DNA of 64,000 bases, from assembly GCF_030129945.1 (NCBI RefSeq), contig NZ_JARRAF010000007.1, forward strand, positions 62,001 to 126,000. The letters are read 5' to 3'. The notes under the pieces were generated by a model that was not told where the DNA came from, ran no database searches, and worked only from the letters and a program-made list of their open reading frames with translations. The first letter of the stretch is position 1. The number at the start of each line of letters is the position of its first letter. Made by a program: the position numbers and the translations under genes. This document shows positions 15,954-24,823 of this stretch, piece after piece. The stretch is from Parachitinimonas caeni. Its GTDB lineage: Bacteria; Pseudomonadota; Gammaproteobacteria; Burkholderiales; Chitinimonadaceae.

Positions 15954-16029
15954 TGGTGCCGGCGAGAGGAATCGAACCCCCGACCTTCTGATTACAAGTC
16001 AGCTGCTCTACCTACTGAGCTACACCGGC
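15954..16029 (-). tRNA. tRNA-Thr (anticodon TGT)
   Basis: The minus strand gives a complete 76-base cloverleaf starting GCCGGTGTAGCTCAG and ending GCCGGCACCA, with the CCA encoded. The anticodon loop CTTGTAA places TGT (reads ACA) between 5-base arms, and the T arm contains GGTTCGATTCC. The closest pattern I know is E. coli tRNA-Thr(UGU). A terminator follows. Confidence 0.96.
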
Positions 16030-16149
16030 GAAGAGCGCGCATTATATCTAACTTTTACCGAAACACCACGCTTTTTTTCATATTTTTCTCGATCAGCAAG
16101 TAAATTTTTCGCAAATTTCCTTAAAAATCCTTACCAATCAATGCAATAT

Positions 16150-17169
16150 CTACTTCAGATCTTTAGCCAGAAAGAATGCGTCAGAGAAAAACTCTTCCTG
16201 CGGCAACCCTCTTGCAGTGAACGTGGTATGAGCAGCTTCGACCATAACCGGCGCTCCGCAGGCATAGACCTGAAAGCCCGATAGATCGGCAAAATCATTC
16301 AAAACCGCTTCATGCACCAAGCCCACACGCCCTGGCCATGACTCCTCAGGCTTAGGCTCCGATAAAACAGGAATAAAGGTAAAGTTGGAATGCGCCTGCT
16401 GCCATTGTGATGGCAGAGATGGCATATACAGGTCCGCCATGGAGCGACACCCCCAGTACAAGATCATTTGGCGCTGCATGCCTTTGTGCAAGGCATGCTC
16501 GACCATGCTCTTGATAGGTGCAAAACCCGTACCGGACGCAATAAAGATAATCGGCTTGTCCGAATCTTCACGTAAAAAGAAACTACCTAACGGCCCGTTA
16601 AATCGCAGGATCTCTCTTTCCTTCATGGTAGAGAAAACATGCTCCGAAAATTCACCACCAGCAACATGGCGAATATGCAGCTGCAGAAATTCATCATCAT
16701 GCTGTGCATTCGCCAGAGAAAAGCTTCTTTTCTTACCATCCTTCATCAAGATATCGATATATTGACCGGCAAGAAATTGCAGGCGCTCATTGGTTGGTAA
16801 TTTCAAAGACAATACCGCTACATCGTGAGAGACAATCTCAATTTTTTGGACACGACATGGCAGCGTTTTAATTTGAATATCCTTGGTTGCGACAATTTCG
16901 CGGCACTCAATCGTGATATCCGCTTGCGGATAAGCACAACAGAATAACGCCAACCCAGACTCGGCATCAGCCGCACTCAAGGCAGTAGCCTGATTGGGCT
17001 TGTAACTCACTTCTCCGCACAGCAATTTACCTTTGCACGCCCCACAAGCGCCATTGCGGCAGCCGTAAGGCATATTGAAGCCTTCTCGGAGCGCCGCCTG
17101 CAGGATGGTCTCGTCATCCTGCATGGTGATCAGCTGCTTGCTGGGTTCAATGGTAAGTTGTTTCGGCAT
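16150..17169 (-). CDS. NAD(P)H-flavin-[2Fe-2S] reductase (AscD/CDP-glucoseen reductase type)
   Basis: This 339-residue protein has three modules. The first is a plant-type [2Fe-2S] ferredoxin domain (about 1-90) with C-x4-C-x2-C (CRNGACGAC) and the fourth Cys about 30 residues later in FCCAYP. The second is an FAD-binding domain (about 100-190, RSFSLANA), and the third an NAD(P) domain (about 200-335, FIASGTGFAPIKSM). It passes electrons from NAD(P)H through FAD and the cluster to an oxygenase or dehydratase. No partner gene is nearby. I chose the ATG at 17169 (MPKQLTIEP) over an upstream TTG. Confidence 0.9.
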   Translation of the reverse strand: MPKQLTIEPSKQLITMQDDETILQAALREGFNMPYGCRNGACGACKGKLLCGEVSYKPNQATALSAADAESGLALFCCAYPQADITIECREIVATKDIQIKTLPCRVQKIEIVSHDVAVLSLKLPTNERLQFLAGQYIDILMKDGKKRSFSLANAQHDDEFLQLHIRHVAGGEFSEHVFSTMKEREILRFNGPLGSFFLREDSDKPIIFIASGTGFAPIKSMVEHALHKGMQRQMILYWGCRSMADLYMPSLPSQWQQAHSNFTFIPVLSEPKPEESWPGRVGLVHEAVLNDFADLSGFQVYACGAPVMVEAAHTTFTARGLPQEEFFSDAFFLAKDLK

Positions 17170-17226
17170 GATGGATTCTTTCAAGTACAAACGTAAAACG
17201 TATAAATTTCGCTACAATCGCAAATT

Positions 17227-18141
17227 ATGCGAAGAATTCTAATTGTAGGTAGCGGGGATATCGCCAAGCGGGCCATTCCATGGCTATGTCGGCGGTTTAA
17301 AGTATTTGCGCTGATTCGGAGCCAGGAAAATGCTGCAGATATACGCAAACTCGGCGCCATTCCGATATTGGGCGATCTAGACCGATTCTCAAGCCTGAAG
17401 CGTCTTAGCGGTTTGGCGGAAATCGTTCTGCATTGCGCTCCGCCCAGCAATACCAGTCTAATCGACCATCGAACCAGACGGCTTTTGGCGTGTCTGTCGG
17501 CGGGCGGCAGTTTACCATGCAGAGTGGTGTATATCAGCACATCCGGGGTGTACGGCAACTGTGGCGGCGCGCTAATCCCCGAGACACGCCCAACCCACCC
17601 GGAATCGGACCGTGCCGCACGGCGGGTTGCCGCAGAACAGCAACTTCGTAGCTGGTCGAAGCATTCCAAGGCTGCGCTGTGTATTCTGCGGGCCCCAGGC
17701 ATCTACGCGGCAGACCGCTTGCCGCTTGCCAGGTTAGCTGCGCGCACACCAGCCCCGATCGCTGAGCAAGACAACTACAGCAATCATATCCATGCTCAGG
17801 ATCTGGCCACGGCACTGTGTTTGGCGAGCTTTCGCGGACGCGGCGGGCGGTCGTTCAATGTCAACGATGACAGCAAATTGAAAATGGCCGAATGGTTCGA
17901 TCTAGTCGCCGATGCCTTCGACCAACCCAAGCCCCCCAGAATGCCCCTGACGCAGTTGCGCGAGGCATTGAACCCAATTCAGTGGAGCTTCATCCGGGAA
18001 TCACGAAGGCTGGACAACCGCCGGGTAAAAAAAGAACTCGGCCTGAGGCTGGCCTACCGCACGCCTATTGATTTATTGAAGGAAATCCAGGCGACTATTT
18101 CTTCAAAAGTTGATGACGTTCACGCTCCAACTGAGCAATGA
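17227..18141 (+). CDS. NAD-dependent epimerase/dehydratase-family protein
   Basis: This 304-residue extended-SDR protein has an N-terminal Rossmann motif IVGSGDIAKRA (about 5-15). The catalytic-type STSGVYG lies around residues 105-111, and a C-terminal substrate-binding half follows. GDI replaces the usual GFIG of sugar epimerases, as in YeeZ-like proteins. The substrate is unknown. It is divergent from the reductase gene with 57 bases between them. Its last 47 bases overlap the end of the opposite-strand PilZ gene. Confidence 0.85.
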   Translation: MRRILIVGSGDIAKRAIPWLCRRFKVFALIRSQENAADIRKLGAIPILGDLDRFSSLKRLSGLAEIVLHCAPPSNTSLIDHRTRRLLACLSAGGSLPCRVVYISTSGVYGNCGGALIPETRPTHPESDRAARRVAAEQQLRSWSKHSKAALCILRAPGIYAADRLPLARLAARTPAPIAEQDNYSNHIHAQDLATALCLASFRGRGGRSFNVNDDSKLKMAEWFDLVADAFDQPKPPRMPLTQLREALNPIQWSFIRESRRLDNRRVKKELGLRLAYRTPIDLLKEIQATISSKVDDVHAPTEQ

Positions 18142-18859
18142 AGCGCTGCAGAACATTTTCATACTGCCTTGGCAAGTCAATAAACTGGAAGCCGACCAAA
18201 CGTTGCACCGTGCCATTCTTCTGAGTGATGGTGCGCTTGCCACGCACCTCCAGTTTGACTTCAAGCAGACCAAATGCGCCCAAGTCGAGCTTGCAGCCAG
18301 GAAAAACGTCCATAACATCAAGCCCATCCACGCCCACTGGTAGCCAAGCGCCAAGCCCGCCCAAGCTGATGTCGTGTAAGGACAGTTCAAGCACCTTGCC
18401 TCCGGCCAGCGGAATCTTGCACTTGAAGGGTTTGCCCATCGGCGTATCAAGTCGAAAATACTCTCTTCTCTGCAGCTTGATTAAATCTGCAGGAAAATCC
18501 GACTCCAAGGCAGTCAAGCCCTGATAGCTTGCTTTGCGAACGCCGCGCACCGAAAACTGAATTTTGACGCCATCGGGTGCCGCCACGAATACGCAACGAT
18601 CACTGGCAAGCAAGGCACGGTTGGTTGACTCAACTGCGCTGTTATCAAAAATAAAAGTCCCTTGCTTGGCATCAACATCCAGCACCGTGGTCAGCATGAA
18701 TTGCTGACCATTGGCAAAATAAACCGACACAAATTCGTTACTGGCAGAAAGGCTGCGCAGCACGTAGCCAATCTCCAAAGGAGAGCGCAACAGATAAGGG
18801 CCGACATCGACCCCATCTGGTATCAAGGTAACTGTATTTTTTAAATCTTGTTCAGCCAC
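18095..18859 (-). CDS. YcgR-like flagellar brake / PilZ c-di-GMP receptor
   Basis: This 254-residue protein has a YcgR N-terminal domain (about 10-115) and a C-terminal PilZ domain. The c-di-GMP binding residues are present: RREYFR (about 130-136) and DISLGGLGAWL (about 163-173). YcgR binds c-di-GMP and slows the flagellar motor. The start is GTG. The 3' end overlaps convergently with the epimerase gene by 47 bases. No flagellar genes are in the window. Confidence 0.88.
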   Translation of the reverse strand: MAEQDLKNTVTLIPDGVDVGPYLLRSPLEIGYVLRSLSASNEFVSVYFANGQQFMLTTVLDVDAKQGTFIFDNSAVESTNRALLASDRCVFVAAPDGVKIQFSVRGVRKASYQGLTALESDFPADLIKLQRREYFRLDTPMGKPFKCKIPLAGGKVLELSLHDISLGGLGAWLPVGVDGLDVMDVFPGCKLDLGAFGLLEVKLEVRGKRTITQKNGTVQRLVGFQFIDLPRQYENVLQRFIAQLERERHQLLKK

Positions 18860-18903
18860 AGCAGCAGAGCCCCAGAAAAGACAGCGAAGGGTGTCGCCAC
18901 CTA

Positions 18904-19491
18904 TTATTGGTTCAACAATAGAGAAATATCATGACTAAAAACAGCGTCACCTGCACCATGACTGACATACAAACGCAGACGACCTGTCTTATCAAACACA
19001 TAGCTGCCGGTGCTGTGATCGACGGTGTACTCGCCAACCTGTGCGCCGGGTGACTTCTGGAACACCACCTTGAATGCCGAAGCTTCGCGCTGAATTTCTT
19101 CCAAACTGCCAGTCAACCCAAGAAACGACGGGTGAAATGCTGGCACGTATTGCGAAAGAATCGCAGGACTATCACGCTCCGGATCAAGCGACACAAACAG
19201 CACCTGTACATTTGCGGCTGCAGTACCCAGCTGTTTCATCGTTCGGCCTAAATCTGCCATGGTGGTCGGGCAAATATCCGGGCAATGGGTATAACCAAAA
19301 AAAACCACCACGACCTTGCCCTTGAATGACTCAATACTGACAGCACGACCATTGTGATCTTTAAGCTTCAACGCCCCGCCAATAGCACTGCCCGTTACAT
19401 CAGTAGCCTTAAATTGCAGTGGCTGGGCACCGCATGCAGCAAGAAATAAAACCAGCATACATGCCCAGAACCTTAGCAGCGACGATTTCAT
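18904..19491 (-). CDS. SCO1/SenC copper chaperone for cytochrome oxidase
   Basis: This is a 195-residue lipoprotein. The signal sequence ends LFLAAC-GAQ (lipobox Cys), followed by a thioredoxin fold with the copper ligands GYTHCPDICPTTM (C-x3-C) and the conserved distal His in TVDHSTGS. SCO1 delivers copper to the CuA site of subunit II. It is the last gene of the minus-strand cox cluster, 53 bases after ctaB. Confidence 0.93.
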   Translation of the reverse strand: MKSSLLRFWACMLVLFLAACGAQPLQFKATDVTGSAIGGALKLKDHNGRAVSIESFKGKVVVVFFGYTHCPDICPTTMADLGRTMKQLGTAAANVQVLFVSLDPERDSPAILSQYVPAFHPSFLGLTGSLEEIQREASAFKVVFQKSPGAQVGEYTVDHSTGSYVFDKTGRLRLYVSHGAGDAVFSHDISLLLNQ

Positions 19492-19543
19492 GAATTTTGG
19501 TTACCTCAACCGAATACCACAAGCTATTCAGCACCCATACCAG

Positions 19544-20458
19544 CTACCACCGCACGCCAATCGGCAAGTAATGATCCACCAGCAAAGCTGCGAACAATAA
19601 CGATAAATACAGAATGGAATAGCGAAAAGCACTCCTCGCCAGCTGGTCGCTATAACTGCGCATCAACGACACTGCATACCAGATGAACACACCATCCAGA
19701 ATCAAAGTGGAACTGAGGTAGACCCAACCGGACATCTGTGTCGCGACGGGCAGAATGGTAATCGCACAGAGGATGAATGTGTACAACAACACATGCAGAC
19801 GAGTAAACCACTCCCCATGTGTAACCGGTAGCATCGGCAAACCCGCCCTGGCGTAGTCATCACGCCGATACAGCGCAAGCGCCCAAAAATGCGGGGGCGT
19901 CCAGGCAAATATTATTAGAAACAGAATGATGGCCTCGTGGCTCAACTGACCGGTCATTGCCGCCCAACCCAGCACTGGCGGCATGGCACCGGAAGCCCCC
20001 CCAATTACAATATTCTGTGGTGTCGCCGGTTTCAGAAATACCGTGTAAACAATGGCATAACCAACAAAGGTTGCCAGCGTCAACCACATGGTCAAAGGAT
20101 TCACCCAGACATACAACATCCACAATCCCATACCGCCCAAAGCAGCTGCCAATACCAGAGTCGAGCCATTGCTGACCTGACCTCTTGGCAAAGGCCGGGC
20201 ACGGGTTCGCGCCATGCGGGCATCAATATGCTGCTCGACCAAGCAGTTAATGGCTGCAGCTGCTCCAGCCACCAAGCCAATGCCAACTGTTGCAGCGAGC
20301 ACCAGCCCCGCAGGCGGCAAACCCGGAACCGCAAGAAACATCCCGATCACCGCACAAAACACGATCAAGGACACCACTCGCGGCTTGGTCAGCGCCAGAA
20401 ATTCCTTGAGCAGAGCCAAGCTGAAATAACCATCACGCTGGATATTGCTGGTCGCCAT
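19544..20458 (-). CDS. ctaB: Protohaem IX farnesyltransferase (haem O synthase)
   Basis: This 304-residue membrane enzyme of the UbiA family has about nine membrane segments. The Asp-rich prenyl-diphosphate binding motif lies in [19 protein letters not shown], and a second Asp-rich loop in [13 protein letters not shown]. It adds the farnesyl group to haem b to make haem O, the step before CtaA. It lies 13 bases after ctaA. CyoE is the same protein family. Confidence 0.95.
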   Translation of the reverse strand: MATSNIQRDGYFSLALLKEFLALTKPRVVSLIVFCAVIGMFLAVPGLPPAGLVLAATVGIGLVAGAAAAINCLVEQHIDARMARTRARPLPRGQVSNGSTLVLAAALGGMGLWMLYVWVNPLTMWLTLATFVGYAIVYTVFLKPATPQNIVIGGASGAMPPVLGWAAMTGQLSHEAIILFLIIFAWTPPHFWALALYRRDDYARAGLPMLPVTHGEWFTRLHVLLYTFILCAITILPVATQMSGWVYLSSTLILDGVFIWYAVSLMRSYSDQLARSAFRYSILYLSLLFAALLVDHYLPIGVRW

Positions 20459-20471
20459 CTATCATCCCCAA

Positions 20472-21467
20472 TCAAACTCGAACCCTGAAATTGATCGTCA
20501 ACATAACAATCAACAAAAATGCAGCACCGGCATTATGCGCAACAGCCAATAAAAGCGGTAACTGCAGCACTACATTTCCAACTCCCATCGCAATTTGCAG
20601 TGCCAGCGCGCCAAGCAGCAAATAGCCCAAAACCCGGAAAAAGCCTGTCGAAACCAATCGAAAAGCGAGCCAAACGCCATAAGCCAATACGCAGCCAGCC
20701 ATTAGGCGATGCAAATAATGAATAGCCGTCACATTCTCCATGGTCAGATTTGCACCATTTGGCTTCATTCCCAATTCACGGAAAATATGGAATGCGTCAC
20801 CAAATTCCATTGCCGGCCAAAATGACCCCTGGCAAGTTGGAAAATCGGTACAAGCCAGCGCCGCATAATTCGTACTCACCCATCCACCAAGCGCAATTTG
20901 AATCAAAACCAATATCAAACCAACCAAACTAGCCGTGCGCAAATTACCCGCATCACGCCCACCAGATGGGAAAGACATCTGGCGTAACGCCAACCAATAC
21001 AGCAAGCCTAGTGTGGTCAGCCCACCAAGCAAATGCGCTGTCACAATTGCCGGCTTTAATAGCAAAGTAACGGTCCACATCCCCAATGCTGCTTGAAGCA
21101 ATAAAACGCCAATTAAAGAAGTTGCAAGAACGGGAGATTGACCGATATAACGTTGCTTGGTAATCGCCAGAAAAACAATGGCGAGAATCAAAAAACCCAG
21201 GCCTCCGGCAACGTAGCGATGGATCATCTCCTTCCAAGCCTTGGCTGACTCTACAGGGCTATCAGGATGTAACTGCTGGGCCCTGGCTAATTCATCAGGG
21301 CTATCCGGCACACCAATATGACCATAACAACCCGGCCAGTCCGGACAACCAAGCCCTGCGTCCGACAGCCGGACGTATGCCCCCAAAACAATCAGACAAA
21401 ATGTCCAGAAAACGGCTATCAAGGTCAGCCGTTTAAAAATTCGCCGAAAATTATTTGAATTATTCAT
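20472..21467 (-). CDS. ctaA: Haem A synthase (CtaA/COX15)
   Basis: This 331-residue polytopic protein has the COX15 features LSDAGLGCPDWPGCYG near residue 33 and conserved His in EMIHRYVAG and HYLHRLMAG, the haem ligands. It oxidises the methyl group of haem O to give haem A. Its ATG shares a base with the stop of the upstream gene (TAATG), so translation is coupled. Confidence 0.95.
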   Translation of the reverse strand: MNNSNNFRRIFKRLTLIAVFWTFCLIVLGAYVRLSDAGLGCPDWPGCYGHIGVPDSPDELARAQQLHPDSPVESAKAWKEMIHRYVAGGLGFLILAIVFLAITKQRYIGQSPVLATSLIGVLLLQAALGMWTVTLLLKPAIVTAHLLGGLTTLGLLYWLALRQMSFPSGGRDAGNLRTASLVGLILVLIQIALGGWVSTNYAALACTDFPTCQGSFWPAMEFGDAFHIFRELGMKPNGANLTMENVTAIHYLHRLMAGCVLAYGVWLAFRLVSTGFFRVLGYLLLGALALQIAMGVGNVVLQLPLLLAVAHNAGAAFLLIVMLTINFRVRV

Positions 21468-22051
21468 TAGCCAATTGCCTCATTATATTTAAGCAATTTT
21501 GTTAGCTCGCGGATAATCTTCATTTTATCGGCATCTCTTGCGTAGCGCATGACCTGATTACCCAATGGGTCAATAAGGTAAATATATTGACTGGCAGCCT
21601 CCCCATCCTTCACGGGCAATGTATTCTCACCAGACAAAGAGAGAATCTTGGCACCGTGGCTAAAATTTTTCATAGCCGGAGATATCTGACCTCCGTCAGT
21701 TATCAGCCATACCCTTTCAACCCTCTCCATTTCTTTACCTTGGGCCAGCCTTAATTGGCGGATTGCAAATAGCGCATCCTGACATTTCTCCTTACACGCA
21801 GCTCCATCCGCTACCAGTAATAGCCACTTACCGCGCAAGCCAACCAGCGAAGCAGAATTGCCGTATTCATCCTTCAATGGCATGGGCTTTAATGGTTGAG
21901 TCGGTAACAGCTCTCCATAAGACAGGCCTGTTTTCGGCTTCCAGAAATAGTAAGAAAAATAGGAGAGCGCGACCGGCGCTGCACTGATCAGTGCCAGCAT
22001 CAAAAAAAAACGACGCCCCCGCTTTATCGCATCACCTTGCATTTGTTCCAT
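21467..22051 (-). CDS. Membrane-anchored cytochrome oxidase assembly-associated protein
   Basis: This 194-residue protein has one N-terminal membrane helix (about 17-35) and a periplasmic domain. The domain looks thioredoxin-like (GKWLLLVADGAACKEKCQDAL, C-x3-C) and ends VMRYARDADKMKIIRELTKLL. Proteins of this kind commonly sit between SURF1 and CtaA in betaproteobacteria. The SCO-like C-x3-C hints at a redox or copper role, but this is inferred. It is tightly coupled to surf1 (3 bases) and ctaA. Confidence 0.75.
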   Translation of the reverse strand: MEQMQGDAIKRGRRFFLMLALISAAPVALSYFSYYFWKPKTGLSYGELLPTQPLKPMPLKDEYGNSASLVGLRGKWLLLVADGAACKEKCQDALFAIRQLRLAQGKEMERVERVWLITDGGQISPAMKNFSHGAKILSLSGENTLPVKDGEAASQYIYLIDPLGNQVMRYARDADKMKIIRELTKLLKYNEAIG

Positions 22052-22054
22052 GAT

Positions 22055-22750
22055 TTATCTATCCAGCTTTACATGAAATTTCATAAAAATAATCAATGCG
22101 ACACAGCCCAGAAAAAACCACTGCAATGCATATCCAAGATGTTTAGCCTCATCGGATTTAGGATCTTCCCATTGTCTTGTCAGCCCATCATGTTCTTCAG
22201 CAACCTCCTGCATAAATACGTGTTCGAGATCGCTGCCAATTTTTTGCCTATATTGATCAAATTCAAAATGTTGCCAAATATCACCATTTCTATTTTCCGG
22301 TGTCAGCATATATGGCTTATTCTCAGCCCCTATCAAACGGGTCTGAATCGCTACATTGCCCACCACGTCCCGCCCACGCCACTCAGGCTTGCCACTTTGG
22401 CGAGGAAGCCACCCTCGCACTATTGGAACGAGCCGGCCATTACCCGTGAGCTGAAATGGCTGCACCACCCAATAACCGGCCGTACCACGAAAAATCTTGT
22501 TATCTAAATAAATGGTTTGATCGCGAATCCAATGGCCATTCAAAACAAACCGCCGGAACTGATATTCGGAACCACGCTCACCATGCCAGACAGACGGCGG
22601 AATGCTACGGGCGACCACCTGCGCCTGAAATAACTGCTGCTTATAACTGGCTCGACTAAACTGCCATTTTGACAGCCAAGCCGTTACCGCCACCACACAC
22701 ACCAATGCCAAGACCATGATTGGTCGAGGCCGAATCACACTGAGTTTCAA
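22055..22750 (-). CDS. SURF1-family cytochrome oxidase assembly protein
   Basis: This 231-residue protein has an N-terminal and a C-terminal membrane helix around a periplasmic domain, with SURF1 signatures WQFSRA, GYWVVQPFQL and GWLPR. SURF1 assists haem a insertion into subunit I. It starts the downstream half of the cox cluster and is divergent from a small DUF2909 gene. Confidence 0.92.
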   Translation of the reverse strand: MKLSVIRPRPIMVLALVCVVAVTAWLSKWQFSRASYKQQLFQAQVVARSIPPSVWHGERGSEYQFRRFVLNGHWIRDQTIYLDNKIFRGTAGYWVVQPFQLTGNGRLVPIVRGWLPRQSGKPEWRGRDVVGNVAIQTRLIGAENKPYMLTPENRNGDIWQHFEFDQYRQKIGSDLEHVFMQEVAEEHDGLTRQWEDPKSDEAKHLGYALQWFFLGCVALIIFMKFHVKLDR

Positions 22751-22818
22751 TTCTTCGTCCTGCGGTCATTTGGTCCGCCCATGTTAAGATTGCTGCATTC
22801 AGATTTCACGAGGCAACA

Positions 22819-23022
22819 ATGAAACCGATTGCAATTATATTGCTGATTTTAATTTGCGTGTTGCTCGGCAGCGCAATGAAACAACTCATACATAAAAAGA
22901 ATGACAACAAAGCCGTTGTCCGGGCACTCAGCATACGGGTGGCATTATCTATAGGCCTATTTATTTTGCTTCTGCTTGCCAATTACTTGGGTTGGATTAC
23001 CCCCCACGGCGCCACCCCATAA
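22819..23022 (+). CDS. DUF2909 twin-transmembrane protein
   Basis: The 67-residue protein is two membrane helices (about 3-19 and 42-60) joined by a basic loop with KKNDNK and VRAL. This is the DUF2909 pattern, found beside cytochrome oxidase genes. It is the only plus-strand gene within the cox cluster. GAGGCAAC precedes the ATG. Function unknown; an assembly role is inferred from location. Confidence 0.85.
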   Translation: MKPIAIILLILICVLLGSAMKQLIHKKNDNKAVVRALSIRVALSIGLFILLLLANYLGWITPHGATP

Positions 23023-23040
23023 ATTTGCTCCTTACAAAAG

Positions 23041-23076
23041 AAAAAAGTGCAGCTGCGCTTCCGCAGTCTGCACTTT
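23041..23076 (-). terminator. Bidirectional terminator between DUF2909 and cox3
   Basis: AAAAGTGCAG/CTGCACTTTT arms surround an inner stem CTGCG-CTTC-CGCAG. The structure lies 16 bases past the minus-strand coxIII stop and 18 past the plus-strand DUF2909 stop, so it can end both transcripts. Confidence 0.8.
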
Positions 23077-23091
23077 TCATACAGCGATTTT

Positions 23092-23946
23092 TTACAGCCA
23101 GTAAACAAATACGAACAAAATCAGCCACACCACATCCACAAAATGCCAATACCAGGCAGCTGCTTCAAAAGCAAAATGGTGGTCCGGTTTGAAATGACCT
23201 TTAACCGAGCGTAGCAATACGACGGTCAACATGATCGCGCCAATCATGACATGCAGGCCATGAAAACCCGTCATTAAATAAAAGGTTGCGCCATATACAC
23301 CAGAAGCCAGGGTGAGATTCATCTCTGTCCAGCCATGGTGATATTCATATGCTTGCAGACCCAGAAAAGTAAACCCTAACGCAACCGTCAACAAAAGGAA
23401 TAATTTAAGTTGACCACGATTATTATTGACTAATCCCCAATGTGCGACAGTTAAGGTCAAACCTGAAGTCAGCAGCAGGATGGTGTTAATCAGAGGCAAG
23501 CCAATCGGCCCCATGGCGCTATATGGCTCCGTGCCATTTGGTGCAACAGCTGTTGGCCAAACCGGATTGAAGTCAGGCCAGAGCATTTTATGAATCATGT
23601 CGCCAAGCTCAGGAACCGAAACAGCACGCAAATAGAATAAAGCGCCAAAAAAAGCGCCAAAGAACATTACTTCTGAAAAAATAAACCAGCCCATTCCCCA
23701 GCGGAAGGATAGATCAACATTGGCACCATATCGTCCACCTTCTGATTCGCCAATAACATCACCAAACCAGCCAAATAGCATATACAACAAAATGGCGGCA
23801 CCGACCGCAATCGACCAATAGCCGAGTGAGTGCTGATTAACGGCAAAGGCAGCACCCAAACCAATAAAGAAAAGGGCCACAGCTCCAACCAAGGGCCACT
23901 TGGATGGCTGGGGAACAAAATACCCAGTCTGGCTTGATGACATCAT
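23092..23946 (-). CDS. ctaE: Cytochrome c oxidase subunit III
   Basis: This 284-residue membrane protein has the subunit III signatures WGMGWFIFSEVMFFGAFF, YEYHHGW, GFHGLHV and HFKPDHHFAFEAAAWYWHFVD. Seven helices are expected. It is part of the aa3-type oxidase of the respiratory chain. GGAG precedes the ATG by 5-6 bases. A terminator follows, so cox2-cox1-cox11-cox3 form one transcript. Confidence 0.96.
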   Translation of the reverse strand: MMSSSQTGYFVPQPSKWPLVGAVALFFIGLGAAFAVNQHSLGYWSIAVGAAILLYMLFGWFGDVIGESEGGRYGANVDLSFRWGMGWFIFSEVMFFGAFFGALFYLRAVSVPELGDMIHKMLWPDFNPVWPTAVAPNGTEPYSAMGPIGLPLINTILLLTSGLTLTVAHWGLVNNNRGQLKLFLLLTVALGFTFLGLQAYEYHHGWTEMNLTLASGVYGATFYLMTGFHGLHVMIGAIMLTVVLLRSVKGHFKPDHHFAFEAAAWYWHFVDVVWLILFVFVYWL

Positions 23947-23971
23947 CTACTCCTTTTGATTTTTATAAAAC

Positions 23972-24163
23972 TTAATGGGTAACTGAACGTACCAGCGTGA
24001 TCAGCAAAAAAATGAAAACTGCAGCGCAGAATATCGCTGCAAATATAATCTGCCATATGGTCAGTTTTGACACATCGTTCTTAGAATCTTTGCCTCTGCG
24101 CACACCAAAAAACGCAGACAAAACTGCCAGAATGGCTCGGAAAGGATTAATCGGATTACCCAT
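23972..24163 (-). CDS. DUF2970 small membrane protein
   Basis: The 63-residue protein has the DUF2970 pattern: FRAILAVLSAFFGVRRGKD, then one C-terminal helix (IWQIIFAAIFCAAVFIFLLI). It is regularly found between cox11 and cox3 in betaproteobacteria. It starts immediately after the ctaG stop (TAA then ATG). Function unknown. Confidence 0.88.
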   Translation of the reverse strand: MGNPINPFRAILAVLSAFFGVRRGKDSKNDVSKLTIWQIIFAAIFCAAVFIFLLITLVRSVTH

Positions 24164-24703
24164 TTACCCTCCCTTGGTAGCCCCTTCAACCATGAAGAAT
24201 GTATAAGAAAGAGTGATTGTATTTACATCTTTGGGCAGTGAAGGCTCAATTGCAAACACAACAGGCATTACCCTGCTCTCTTGGCCACCCATGGTCTGTT
24301 TTGCAAAACAGAAGCATTCGAGCTTTTTAAAATACTGCGCAGCCAAGGCCGGGCTATAACTGGGAATAGCCTGACCAGCCACTTTATCTGCAGATTTGTT
24401 GGTAACCCTATATTGCACATGAACCAACTCGCCAGGGTGGACCATGACCTTCTTTTTCTCAGGGATAAAATCCCATGGCAAGTCATGACGAGTATTGGAG
24501 TCAAACTCGACGGTAATCCAGCGCGTTTTATCAATCTGGGTATTGCCCATTACATCGGGCTTCATCATGTTATTGATGCCGGTTACGCTGCAGATCTTTT
24601 CGTAAAAGGGAACCAGCGCGTAACCAAAACCGAACATCATGACTGCCACTATAAGTAACCGCCGTAGTATTTGGCGGTTACCCGGATCGGACGTTTGACT
24701 CAT
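24164..24703 (-). CDS. ctaG: Cytochrome c oxidase assembly protein CtaG/Cox11
   Basis: This 179-residue protein has one N-terminal membrane anchor and a periplasmic Ig-like domain with the copper-binding CFCF motif (KLECFCFAKQTM) and YSPALAAQYF. Cox11 inserts CuB into subunit I. The ATG lies 3 bases after the stop of a 31-codon gene. Confidence 0.96.
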   Translation of the reverse strand: MSQTSDPGNRQILRRLLIVAVMMFGFGYALVPFYEKICSVTGINNMMKPDVMGNTQIDKTRWITVEFDSNTRHDLPWDFIPEKKKVMVHPGELVHVQYRVTNKSADKVAGQAIPSYSPALAAQYFKKLECFCFAKQTMGGQESRVMPVVFAIEPSLPKDVNTITLSYTFFMVEGATKGG

Positions 24704-24706
24704 TGA

Positions 24707-24802
24707 TCAACGCCCGATAATTGCAATTTTAATAATCAGGCCGAAAAAGAACGCCAAGGCAATGGATGCCAAGATAAGTCCTAGCCGTAAATTCTTGTTC
24801 AT
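24707..24802 (-). CDS. 31-residue cytochrome oxidase small assembly protein
   Basis: On the minus strand an ATG at 24802 opens a 31-codon frame encoding a single membrane helix: a short basic N-terminus (MNKNLRLG), about 20 hydrophobic residues and an IIGR end. It sits between cox1 and ctaG, exactly where betaproteobacterial cox operons carry a tiny annotated 'cytochrome oxidase small assembly protein'. GGGGCG lies about 8 bases upstream of the ATG. It is easily missed because of its length. Confidence 0.8.
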   Translation of the reverse strand: MNKNLRLGLILASIALAFFFGLIIKIAIIGR

Positions 24803-24823
24803 TACTTTTTCGCCCCGATTTAA

